DNA of 64,000 bases from Chloranthus sessilifolius. Taxonomy: Eukaryota > Streptophyta > Magnoliopsida > Chloranthales > Chloranthaceae. The translations under genes and the position numbers were made by a program. The stretch is from positions 94,314,491-94,378,490 of the forward strand of contig CM037595.1 of NCBI GenBank assembly GCA_021018995.1, read 5' to 3'. Shown piece after piece: positions 11,802 to 21,806 of this stretch. A model generated the notes under the pieces. The model did not search any database, was not told the DNA's origin, and saw only the letters and a list, made by a program, of their open reading frames with translations. Numbering within the stretch: position 1 is the stretch's first letter; each line of letters opens with the position of its first letter.

Positions 11802-12550
11802 TGTCACGGGATCACTCTTCCAGCAGTGTCAGCCCGTGCGGCACCTAACGTCTGTTGCGCTAAGTCAGCCTATTAAGCCCCAATTGAGTCACGCGGTGCG
11901 GATTCCCAGATGCTACTAAGGGTGGAATGCTTGTCCTACTCAAGCTTTACCTCAGCCTTTGCGTTTGGACTTCGCTTGCGAAGCAACACAACAGGAAAGA
12001 GCCGGCAACAACGATTGATAACGCAGGGCAACGGCGATTGATAAAGCGATAGGCAGCGATGAGCATATACAGAGCCCCTTTTGGGCTAAAACCCGCACCG
12101 CGGAGGTGGTTGGAAACCACCCTAACACGATGGCCCTAGCTAGAACGATCATGCACCAAGCATGGCTCGGATGCACGCACTCAAGCCCACGAGGCTAGTG
12201 CACGTGTTGGGTCGGGGGACCCCAACTCATGTCCCCCTATATAAGGGTAAAACAGTAACTTGGCTCAAATGACAGAAGGACCTCAAACCCGTTGGTTTGA
12301 CATACCGCAACATGGCACACATCCTCCGCACCATTACGTCGCAACGCCCCCGCATCGCTCCCCCACACGACCATGTCATGTCCGTGTCTCAACCCTTCAT
12401 CCCAACGTGTCGCGACGCCCTCGTGGCCCACGACCAACACACTTGGTGCCGCCCTACGATGCTCTTGACGCACCAACGATGCTCTTGACGCGGAGAGAAA
12501 AAATGGCCCTACGGCTGACCCGGATGACCACGCTGCATGCCCTCGTCACA
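11802..12550 (-). repeat. 5' LTR of the TR-GAG element
   Basis: 749 bp partner of 9813-10567. It directly adjoins the primer-binding site at 11787-11799. The high similarity between the two copies suggests an insertion younger than the surrounding copia and G1 fossils. Confidence 0.85.
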
Positions 12551-12671
12551 GCAGGCTCAGGTTAAACATAAAAGAAAATCCAAAAGCATAAGCCAGGCCG
12601 GTCAATTGACACCTCTAATTGGGTGGGTTTTAATTCATATTGTCAAAACAGTGCGAGTATCTTGTAATAGA

Positions 12672-12865
12672 CTAGCAGCTTTATTTTCTCCGTCCAGTGC
12701 TTACACAGCCGTCACATTCTTTCTTTTCAGTTTCTAGTCAAGTGATGTTTAACTTTGAGAGCTGTAGTGCTAGCAGCTCTATTTCTTCGTTCAGTGATTA
12801 CACGCCGTCACATTCTTTCTTTTCAGTTTTTAGTCAAGTGATGTTTAATTTTGAGGGCTGTAGTG
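12672..12865 (+). repeat. Tandem duplication, ~97-bp unit x2
   Basis: The segment from CTAGCAGCT through GTCACATTCTTTCTTTTCAG, AGTCAAGTGATGTTTAA and GAGCTGTAGTG occurs twice in a row (starts near 12672 and 12770) with about ten differences. It lies upstream of the first visible ATG1 exon, probably in an intron. Confidence 0.75.
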
Positions 12866-13338
12866 CATTAATGCATAGCGGAATTTTTGAATTTATTTTA
12901 TTTTTAATTTGCTGGAATATTCGTAGAAATCTCCCAATCTTCTTGGAATGTTATGCTATCTTATCTTTGTTTACAATTTTTTTTAGAGAACTTCTATTGC
13001 CACACCATCATTTACTAACCATTTAAAAAAGTTCTAGATTAATTGGTATGCACAATGTATTAGTTTGTGGGTCATCAGTCATCTCACTAATTTGTTGTGC
13101 ATGTGATTTTTCCATTGTTTGGTGTGCACAGAATGATTTGATGTGTGATTAGTAATTTCAATAATTGGTATGCGATGAGTAGATTTTGGCGTGGTAATAG
13201 GAGATCCCTAATTGTATTATTGAAAGTGAAGGTGTTGTTTCTATGTTGCAGCTCTTGTTATTCTGCCTGTCTACATCGGCAATTCACTTATAAATGCGTC
13301 GGTTATTCACTTGTGTCTTATTTCTTCAATATATGCAG

Positions 13339-13834
13339 CTTAATGCAGGACTGCATCTAGAATCATTTTCAGTGGAACTGGTAGCTTTAGCTGTATGGAG
13401 GGAAGCTCTCTGTGCATGCACTTTGTGGGGGGGATCATCCTCTACAGCAGACTGCCTCCCGAGTTCTTCAGCCACTGAATGCCAACCTGACCAGGAAGTT
13501 GCTTCTTTGTCTCTAAACTCCGGTCAGGGATTGGACTTTAACAGGCCATCGGCTGTTTGTTCGTGGGCAGAGAAAGGATTCCTTGTTGCGTTTGATCAAG
13601 CAGAAAAGATATCTAACTATCTTCGGGATATGGATGGTTAGGGCACTGATTGATGATGTTCTGTTTTTGTGTTAAAAAGTTTGGCTATTCTTCATTTACT
13701 GAGGCTGGGTTACTCTTTCTGGATTTCAAGCTTAAGGTTATTACCGTGTCTCAGGTAGTGCCGAGATGCCAGATGCAATGGAAATTATATTCCAGACAGC
13801 ACTAGCAACTGGGAAACGTGGTGGTGTAAGTAAT

Positions 13835-13870
<36 letters not shown>

Positions 13871-16800
13871 TATCTCTGGCTCTCTTTCTCTATTGTTGCT
13901 ATCTGTTGGATAAAAAAGAGATGTTCAGTATGGTGCCCAGTTGAATGCATTTAGTTTTCAATCCAATTCTGTGATTGGCCTGAATGTTCCTTAAGACTTC
14001 ATGTGCTCCTTACTATCTTAGTCATAATGGGCAGTGACATAATGCTATGCCAGGTTTAAAACTGACAGTGTTACCTAGACACACGGTACAAGTGCCAAGT
14101 GTCAATTGACTTTGGTGCAAGATTAGGGTTAGATAGTACGGGTTAGGGTTAGGTTGGAGAGAAGAAAGAGGAAGGAGGGAAAGATTGGACAAAAGTGACT
14201 TAGTTTGGGTTAGAGTCCTACTAGCCTTTATATTAATCTGAAAGACTTAATTATCCTTACAATGCATATACACCCATTACTATTACTAACACACCACACA
14301 CCACACGTATTACATACACCCAGTACGGCCCCTCAAGCTGGTGCATAGATATCCATCATGCTCAGCTTGGCAACAACATCGTTACGTTGTGTGGGACCTA
14401 ATGCCTTCGTAAAAATGCCTGCTAATTGATTTGAAGATGAGACTTTGGGAGTATCTATCAAGCCAGGTTGAACCCTTTCTCAGATGAAGTGAATATTAAC
14501 TTCTGTGTTTTGTCCTTTCACGGAGGACAATCAACGAAAATATTGATAACAACCTGATTATCACAATGTAACGACATGGGAGTAGATGGAGGAAACCCAA
14601 GTTCTGTAAGAGAGAACGCAACCTTAACAGTTCACATATGCCAGGTTCCATCGCCCTATATTCAAACTCAACACTAGATTTGGATAGCACCTCTTGCTTC
14701 TTACTCTTCCAGACTACAAAATTACACCAACGAATGCACAATGTCTTGAGGTGGAGCGACAATCAGTAGGAACCCAAGCGTTGTCAACATCACTGTAACA
14801 ACTAATAGAGTAATGCGCTACATCAGAGTAGAACAAACCATGTCCAGGAGATGCCTTAATATATCGAAGAATGCGGTGAAGAACCACAAGATGAGGAGCT
14901 CGCATGCAACAACCATAGACGATACAAATGTGAGATCTGGATGAGTGTCTGTAAAATAGATGAGATGGCCAACAAGTCTTTGATACTAGGAGGGATCAGG
15001 AAGAAGGTATCCAATGTCAGCATGCAGGTGATGTTTGGGATCCATAGGTGACTCACTCAAGCATATCAGTACGTGTAATAAATCAAGGACATATTTTCTC
15101 CGAGACAAGGGTGTGCCACGATGTGAGCAAGCAATTCAACTCCAAGAAAGAACCGGAGGTGACCAAGATCGTTCACATGAAATGCACAGCCAAGTTCAGA
15201 TTTGACGTGCTATGAAGTTGGTGTCATTTTCAGTAAGGATACTATCGTCAATATATAGCAATAGTAACACATATACCAATAGTATGATAGCCTTAGTGCA
15301 TGCTGACCAAATGTTCTCTAATGAGGCCACGACGAATAATCATTACCACCTCCATTCTAGCATCATCTTCATGCCCAGCCCTCCAACGTATACCTCACCT
15401 AATGCACACCTCTACATTCGTGAACCCAACCTTTCCTCCAACTACCTCACTTGGATGGCCACACCTCCACTGCTATTGAACCGCCTTACATGGAGAGTGA
15501 CATTTCCAATTGGGTATTTACACTTAAACAAAAAAACAGGGTTCCCTGTTGTTTCTGCCATATCCTCAATCTCTCCCCCATTTTCATCTCAAAAGCTTCA
15601 CCATCTTGTCATGATTCTCATTAAAAACTTCTCTAACGTATGCACAATCCATCTTCGAGTGCTTTTGGGAGAGATCATGATGTACCTGATCTAGTGGGCC
15701 ACCAGCTCCAGCATACTACAAGATGAGTGGGATACGACATTGATGGGCTTCACAGACAGGCAGTGACCATCATTAACCATGATAATACGTTTTCGGCTTT
15801 TTATTAACATATATTACATGAATAGCAAAGGGCTCATCTTTTGTGTAACCAATCGCAGGTCACTTTTTCAAATCATATACAATTGCGGGAGGAGGGTATG
15901 AGAGGATAGGTTGGATTGGTTAGATTAGATTTGTTAAAGATTCTATTAGAGTTATCTTTAGAAGATTGAGTTAGATTAGGATTAGATTAGGTGAGTTCAT
16001 ATCTTTTATGTAAGAATTTGAATTGGATTAAAATCTTCTGCACATCTATTTATAGGCGCAATAAATTAATGAAATCATGTTGAGATTTTCCACAATGTAC
16101 TCTTTGGAAGACCTCTTTCCTCTCTCCCCACCTCCTTTCTTCTTCTCTATCTAATTTTTTCAGTGTCAAGGAGTCATAGGTGTTTGGCATAAAACAATAC
16201 GAAATTTTCAAATGGCGCAGAGCCATAAAAATAAAATAAAATATATAGTAAAATAAAACTGAAGGGATCTTAGAGAGCTATTGAAAACCTACGTGATAAA
16301 AAGATGAATAAAAAAAGGATACATAATGTATGTCATGAAATCAAACTTAAAATATTCCATCTTATATAAGTGGTTTTCAAGGACCGAAACATTTTCTTAT
16401 ATAATTTGCTAAGCTTTGCATCAAGTTGTTCTGAAAATAGCAACTAATTTTACCGTGTTGAGACGAGGAGCACTTAGATGATATTAGGTGGTTCTTTTTC
16501 GTGCATGTCTAGCAGTGTCGTCTAATCTGAAGCTGTGGTATAGTGTCCTTGCCGCCTTATGCCCGACCCCTTGTGGTCGGTAGGCAAGAGTGTCTAATCC
16601 CTCCTTGTTCCAGATCCCAGTGATGCTGTTCTGTCTCTGTTCTGCACCTTGTTGTTGCTCCAGCTTCTTTTTTGGGAAGCCCTTGGATCCCACTTCGCTA
16701 CCTCTTGAACTCATTGCTTGGAACTGTTTAACTCAGGGAAGGACAGGGATTGTTCTAACCAAACTACGATAGTGCTATTATAATGCGAAGGGGAAAAGGA

Positions 16801-17734
16801 TCTGTTGTGAATGATTATTCTTGGCATAAAATAAGCATACTTGGAACCTTAATTTTTTATTACATACATATTATTGTCCCAAGTTTTTTTTTTAAATTTC
16901 AAAATAATGAAGTTGAGTGAATAAAAGAACATGGAAGAATTTTTCCATTTCCTTGTGCATATTGAAAGGCGGGGGACTTTGGAAGCTCATTTGATAGTTC
17001 CATCTAGATTTCTGGACTATGGTTTTTCTAGTCAAGTGATATCTCTCAGTTTTTGAAGTTGAAACCCCCCAGATTCATAAATGACTGCCATGATTATGCT
17101 GGGATTTGAAGGAAGCTAAAGAAAATATGGTTTAAGGGAAGAATTGATAACTTCCATATACTTCTATTAGTTACGAAAATAATTTGAGATATATGGAGCC
17201 GAAAAACTAAATGTAGCTCATTTTTTTTTTCCATGAAAAGAATCGATAACCTTGAATATTATAACTCCCAGGTGCAATATATGCTACATCTTAATTGATT
17301 CCACAGTATGTGAATACCAAGCTCCTTTATATAGATTGGAGACTTTCACCGAGCACGTTGCTACAAAAATGGGTAACCCGGAATGGTTAACTTTCTATAA
17401 GCAGCTGAGTAGGACCAACTCCACAACACTGAATTTTAATAAGCATACACAGAAAAAAAAAAATTGTGGAATGAATTCATCCATTACATATTTGACTAAT
17501 GGGATCTTTTGGTTTCAGGTGGAAGAGCTTATGGGAAACAGAAGCAGTGCGGCAACATTGTATTCAAAAGCCATGGCTCTGCTTTCATTTATCTTGGATG
17601 AAGCGACATCACTACCACTGAATCCGCCATTTTCGTTAACTGTCTCTGATCAGCAGCGGATCCACAAATACATTGTCAACTTGAAAGCCCATCTGAGCCA
17701 GTCTCAATCACCACATCCATCATCCATCACCTAA
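13339..17734 (+). CDS. ATG1: ATG1-family autophagy kinase, last three exons (C-terminal MIT region)
   Basis: This encodes the C-terminal half of a plant ATG1/ULK serine/threonine kinase, which with ATG13 starts autophagosome formation. Exons: 13339-13636, 13755-13825, 17519-17734 (TAA). All junctions are GT-AG, the first intron in phase 1 and the second in phase 0. Exon 1 carries SVELVALAVWREAL and SWAEKGFLVAFDQAEKI; exon 2 carries EMPDAMEIIFQTALATGK; exon 3 carries VEELMGNRSSAATLYSKAMALL and LPLNPPFSL, the tandem MIT region used for ATG13 binding. These exons have no stops. The N-terminal kinase exons are not seen in the 13.3 kb upstream, which is mostly transposons, so they lie outside the window or are lost. 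The last intron is 3.7 kb and carries a copia fossil. The gene is convergent with LHY. Confidence 0.85.
13838..13867. repeat. (CT)n microsatellite in ATG1 intron
   Basis: About 15 CT units start 12 bases after the GTAAGT donor of the second visible ATG1 exon. Confidence 0.95.
14060..15290 (-). mobile_element. Ty1/copia fossil, RT/RNase H end and 3' LTR
   Basis: A minus-strand copia remnant in the last ATG1 intron. From high to low coordinates: the end of RT (an LLLYIDD-like motif near 15250), the PLSRRKYVLDLL region near 15090, the RNase H region with WKSKKQEVLSKSSVEFEYRA near 14680, then a G-rich tract (GAGGGGCCGTACTGG) and an LTR starting TGTATGTAATACG at 14318. The LTR shares TATAAAGGCTAGT and neighbouring text with the copia LTR at 41.4 kb. 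It is badly broken and the 5' portion is absent. Confidence 0.8.
15291..17518. other. Rest of the last ATG1 intron
   Basis: No gene supported. The 160-residue open frame at 15212-15694 starts inside the copia remnant and has no known motif. At 15890-16080 there is a run of GATTAGATTAG-like text. The minus-strand frame at 16484-16714 is not recognisable. The stretch ends at the TTTCAG acceptor before 17519. Confidence 0.5.
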
Positions 17735-17992
17735 GACATCAATCTCTTAACTGATTCTCAATAACTAAATATAATTTAACCGCACTTCCTGATTCACTAA
17801 AATATCAATCTCTTTTAACTGAAGAAACAAACGGACTATCTGGATACTGTGGACCAATTCAAGCAGTCCTTGATTTTTTTTGGTCAAATACTGGTTACCG
17901 AATATTTTGCTCTGTATCCGATCTCGGCTAAAATGGGAAAAGGGTGCATGGAATTTGCTTAGAGAAAACTTTTATGTATAGAAGCTCATGTA

Positions 17993-17998
17993 AATAAA
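17993..17998 (+). terminator. Likely poly-A signal of ATG1
   Basis: AATAAA lies about 260 bases after the ATG1 stop codon in an A/T-rich 3' UTR, a plausible position for plant near-upstream elements. Confidence 0.5.
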
Positions 17999-18243
17999 AC
18001 ACGACTTGGGGCGAACTTGAATAGAAATGTATCTGTATTGAGTATGTACTATAGACAACTGTTAATAGCAAGTTTATGCAAGCTTTTCATTAGTGGGCTT
18101 TTGATTACTGATGTCTGACTCTTGGTTCACTTTGTTTTCCTTAACTTGAAGTACATGAGCTTCCAAAGATTCATAAAATTTGAATTTACCTGAACAAAAA
18201 GCAGGTAGTCTGAGCCTCAAGCTGAGCTGAGCCAAGCTATAGG

Positions 18244-18500
18244 AACCATGGTTTTAAATATCGGCCAATATATATCGGTTAGGCCTGTTCCGATATGATA
18301 TGGCCGATATGTATCGGGTTAGGCCTGTCCCGATATGATACTACCCAGCCGATTTTTGTACAGTATCAGTTTATATTGGCCGACATGGCCGATGTGCATC
18401 CAATATGAACTGGATATAATACCAAAAATTTCCAATGGGTAACTTTTTTATTTTATATATATATTAGAACAAAAAAAGGATGCTTTAATATTGCCGGTTC
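18244..18500. repeat. CGATA-palindrome repeat, copy 1
   Basis: It begins CCATGGTTTTAAATATCGG and contains repeated CCGATATGTATCGG-like words separated by TTAGGCCTGT. Related text occurs near 41140 and 47110. There is no coding sequence, and the right boundary is unclear. Confidence 0.55.
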
Positions 18501-18966
18501 GGCCGATGCAACAATGGCTACTGTCTCCGCCATAAGTGGCCTTTTATTCCATGTGCTCACTGAAGGTGGTGGGTGTTGTATCAATTGCTACAGATGCTTC
18601 TTCTTCGATCAGATCAAGATCCATAATTGGTTCAAGGCTTTTAGTTACTAATTGCTAGTTACTTGATCTCGCTTTCTAGCTACCTTTGTCTATGTTCTGA
18701 TCCTAGAAACCGTTCGAAAAAACCAGCTAAGGAACTACCGAGCCGGGGCAAAAGTACAGTAAGTTGATACATTTTTTTGTTTTTGTAATTATCCGATAGA
18801 TCAGATAAGTGTCTGCTTGAAACCCGGTGTAGATGCCCGATATGTAACGTTTTTAAATCCCCGACAAGAACTAAGTTTCTATGAACAATTGGACAAAATT
18901 TGTGATATGAGAACATGGATTTATGCATTATTCCCCTTTTCCAAAGGGTGCTATACGATCATGTTA

Positions 18967-19375
18967 TAGTCCCACATTAGATAAGGAAAAATCATGACCC
19001 TGAGTTATATGTGATTGCGGAAACTACATGTCATGACGCCTTTTGGGTGGGGACTTAGCCCATCCCAGAAACAAAAATCGGGGCGGGGATCTAAGTCCAA
19101 AATCGGACAATATTATGACATGTGGGTTTGAGTCGTCACAGAATGGTTTCAGAGCCGAGGGCGACTCTTCTATAAGGTGGGTGGGGGGATTGTAATAGTC
19201 TCATATCAGATAGAGAAAAGTCTTGACCCTGGGCTATATGTAATTGCAGACATTACATGTTATAATGCGTTTTATGGGGAGACTTGAGACTACCAAAAAC
19301 AAAAATTTCGGGCGGGGACCTAAACTTAAAATCGGACAATATTATGGCATGTGAGTCTGGGTTGTCACAAATTAT
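18967..19375 (+). repeat. Tandem pair of ~229-bp repeat (TAGTCCCACAT type)
   Basis: Two adjacent copies start at about 18967 and 19196. Both contain GACCCTG, TATATGT.ATTGC, AATCGGACAATATTATG and GTCGTCACA-like text. Between the copies is a GGTTTCAGAGCCGAGG segment. This wording resembles a dispersed plant repeat that carries a TGGTATCAGAGCC-like stretch. No coding sequence. Confidence 0.65.
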
Positions 19376-19479
19376 ATCCCTATTCATTTTGATTTTTGAA
19401 CCCTTTTCAACAGATCACACAAAAAGAAATGAAGCCACTGACCTCTCAAGGTATTGTAGAAATTTGGCAACCACAGCAT

Positions 19480-19670
19480 GTAGGGTGGGTGGGTCGAGGT
19501 GCCTTTTAGGTTGGGGTAGGCCTACTTGGTAGCTCCTCGCTACCTCAGGCTGTCCCGTGTTGGGTCCTTCTTTTCCCATCCTGTGGGTCGGTGCTGTTCT
19601 TTCTTGTTTTTGCTCATTTTAATGAATTTTTGTTACCGGTTAAAAAGACAAAAAAAAAGTTCATAGCAGG
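19480..19670 (+). mobile_element. Possible L1 LINE 3' tail
   Basis: The end TTACCGGTTAAAAAGACAAA resembles the TTA-GAT-poly(A) 3' ends of the L1 copies at 28.05, 6.4 and 37.36 kb, and T/G-rich 3'-UTR-like sequence precedes it. No ORF2 remnant is clear, so this is tentative. Confidence 0.35.
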
Positions 19671-19711
19671 CGATGAGGCGACCAAGTATATGAGTTGTTA
19701 TATGGTAATAG

Positions 19712-20030
19712 ATGATTTGTAATGAGTCACTGATTTTGGACATGGACATGTTTCACTATTTTGCAAAAGAGATGGTCCAGGGTAACCAACCCATTCGAGA
19801 CAGTGATTTGAAAAGCGTCACTTATTTGGGATGTGTACCATGTGGATTCACCATTGTTCATGATCTAAAGATCTTAGATTTGGGTGAAAAAATAAGTATA
19901 TCATGTGATTCCAAGTAGTCAATGCCTTTTAAATGAAGGGCTAAACTGAATTTAGAGATTTACATGATTTCCTTTCATTTTAATGGGTGTTGACTGTTTT
20001 GAATCACATAATAGAAATATTTTTTTTTGC
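19712..20030. repeat. Diverged relative of the 8.5-kb MITE
   Basis: GTCACTGATTTTGGACATG and CACTATTTTGCAAAA match the left end of the MITE at 8469. A matching right end is not evident. Confidence 0.4.
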
Positions 20031-20389
20031 ATAGTCTTCAGCCAATATTTTTGTGCCCAGTCTTCAGCCAATAGATTTTCAAAGCATGGGCATATCACAT
20101 AATGATTTCACATGGCAACCCTTTTCAGGGAATGTGGCAAGTGATGGGTTCAAAAGATCTGATGGGTCTTAACCCTTATTTTAAAGGCATTTGACCGCTT
20201 TAAATTACATGTAGAAATATTTTCCCGTTGTGATCTTGGACATAACAATCCCCATAAAGTGATTGTTAACTGACATGGCAGGCTAATATCTTTGTCTGCA
20301 TGAGTGCATGACTAATTTTACAAGAGTCTCTTAATAATTGAAGGCTTTTGTCATAGAGAGAGGTTAATTTTATATAGATTGAGACATTG

Positions 20390-20565
20390 ATTTTTTTATT
20401 TTTTGATAACGGGGTTATCCGGCCTCTTAGAACACCCGACTAAGTCTCCGGTACCTGCAATACTTGTACATTACATGCATATGGCCAACAAGGGGTGGGA
20501 TTCGAACTTAGAACCTCTCCCTCTTGAGGTGTGGTCCTGGCCACTGGAACTGATTGGTTAAAAAT
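20390..20565 (-). mobile_element. tRNA-derived SINE
   Basis: Read on the minus strand, it has an A-box-like CAGTTCCAGTGG (about 20540-20551) and a B box AGTTCGAATCC (20498-20508), spaced as in a tRNA gene. A non-tRNA body follows, and then an A-rich tail (ATCAAAAAATAAAAAAA, near 20395). The size fits plant SINEs. It is not a functional tRNA because no cloverleaf can be drawn. The target duplication is not clear. Confidence 0.6.
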
Positions 20566-21806
20566 TTAGAAGAGACAGTTCTTAGATTGATAATTAAGTA
20601 TCAGAAGAGGTTACATGGTGTATATTATGTGCTAAAGATGGGATCAAAGTTTAAAATCTTAGTTTTATAGTAGCATTACCATTTCAAGTGGTTAGGTGCT
20701 TGGTTGAACAACGAAATAAGTAAATGATAAGTTAAAACTACAGGGAAAGATTTTAGAGTTGAGACACGTTTGGCAAACGCAAGCAGGGAGTCTGGGGGTA
20801 GAACAGAAAAAACTCCTTAGCACTATAGTATGAATTTGTTTGATAATTGACACTGGGCATATGTTTATGGAGGAGGAAGGTTGAGGTGACGCAACTAAGA
20901 GATTAAGGAATGTCATTTGACATGGTTTAGAACGACAGGGAAAATAGAAGGCCAGAGTGGACAGAGAAATTCGATCCATCAATCAGTAAGAATGGAAGAT
21001 AACAGCTACTGACCGACAGAGGTGATGACATCACTGGGTCTTGTTCCCCAATTAACAAGAACATTCTCTTTCTAGAGATCCATTTATGGGAAAGAGGAGG
21101 TTGGAGGTATAATCAACACTGTGTAATTGGATAAGCGCAAAGTTCCCTTGAAGATATGCAAATTATGTTTCTAAACTAAAATGGCGCAATCAACGTTTTA
21201 AGGTGCTGTTCAAAGGGGGCCCTAGACTTACTAGAAACGTTCTTAAGATTGTGCTTGAATAATAGGTTGTATTTAGTTCTATAAACGGCTAGGTAAAACT
21301 TCTAATCCACTGCACAAACACAGCCCATAGTAAAAAAAATTGCGTAGTTTCTCAAAAATTCGCAAACTCGCTGTTGTTTGGTGCACCCAATTAATCACGA
21401 GTTTGCAAATTTTTTTAAGTACATGTATTTTTTTTACGAATATTTCAATAGATCGTTTTTATTTATTTATATATATATATTTAAAAATTTTCCTCCAAAT
21501 TTTTTCCCGAACTTACAAGTTTTAACCTTGGCAAATATTGTGGAACCCCGAACTTGTGACTATTCAGCATGCCTTGCTCTTTTCCAATTTCAGGCATGTG
21601 ACGTACCGGTCGCCATGGATGATCAAAAGGTGTGCTTTGATTGAACTAAGAAAATGATATATAGATAAATGAAACTTACATATTGTACACTGTGCATTAC
21701 AAAGTTCCAACGGCCTTTTCGGCCTTAAAAAGAAATAATTTACATGCAAAGCAAATGAAAGCTTCCCTCTGCATTAGAGCTTGCTTCTTTGCATGCATTA
21801 TTATGA
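20566..21806. other. Intergenic, no gene seen
   Basis: No recognisable protein. At 21349-21416 two arms, AAAAATTCGCAAACTCG and CGAGTTTGCAAATTTTTTT, form a small hairpin with a loop of about 30 bases. At 21450-21490 it is AT-rich with an ATATAT run. The LHY 3' UTR should occupy roughly the last 100-200 bases before 21806. Confidence 0.5.

Larger units (their letters stand above)
9813..12550 (-). mobile_element. Gag-only LTR retrotransposon (TR-GAG type)
   Basis: Two direct LTRs of about 750 bp (9813-10567 and 11802-12550) both start TGTCAC and end GTCACA. They enclose only 1.23 kb. Minus orientation is fixed by a primer-binding site next to the right LTR and a purine tract (GTAGAGGAGGA) next to the left LTR. 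The only coding sequence is gag. GCAG borders both ends, a probable 4-5 bp target duplication. The size and content match the published class of non-autonomous terminal-repeat elements with a GAG domain (TR-GAG). Gag is in a few pieces. It looks structurally whole but has some breaks. Confidence 0.85.

Noticed and set aside
15212-15694. 160-residue open frame as a host gene
   Set aside because: It begins inside a copia remnant, has no known motif or splice context, and lies in an ATG1 intron.
18967-19375. Cassandra-type TRIM with 5S rRNA
   Set aside because: The 5S promoter words are absent; only a TAGTCCCACAT-type dispersed repeat is seen.
20498-20508. B-box GTTCGAATCC as part of a real tRNA gene
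   Set aside because: No acceptor stem or anticodon arm can be folded, and an A-rich tail follows, so a SINE fits better.
21349-21416. Small hairpin as a complete MITE or microRNA
   Set aside because: Arms of under 25 bases, no target duplication and no conserved mature sequence that I can recognise.
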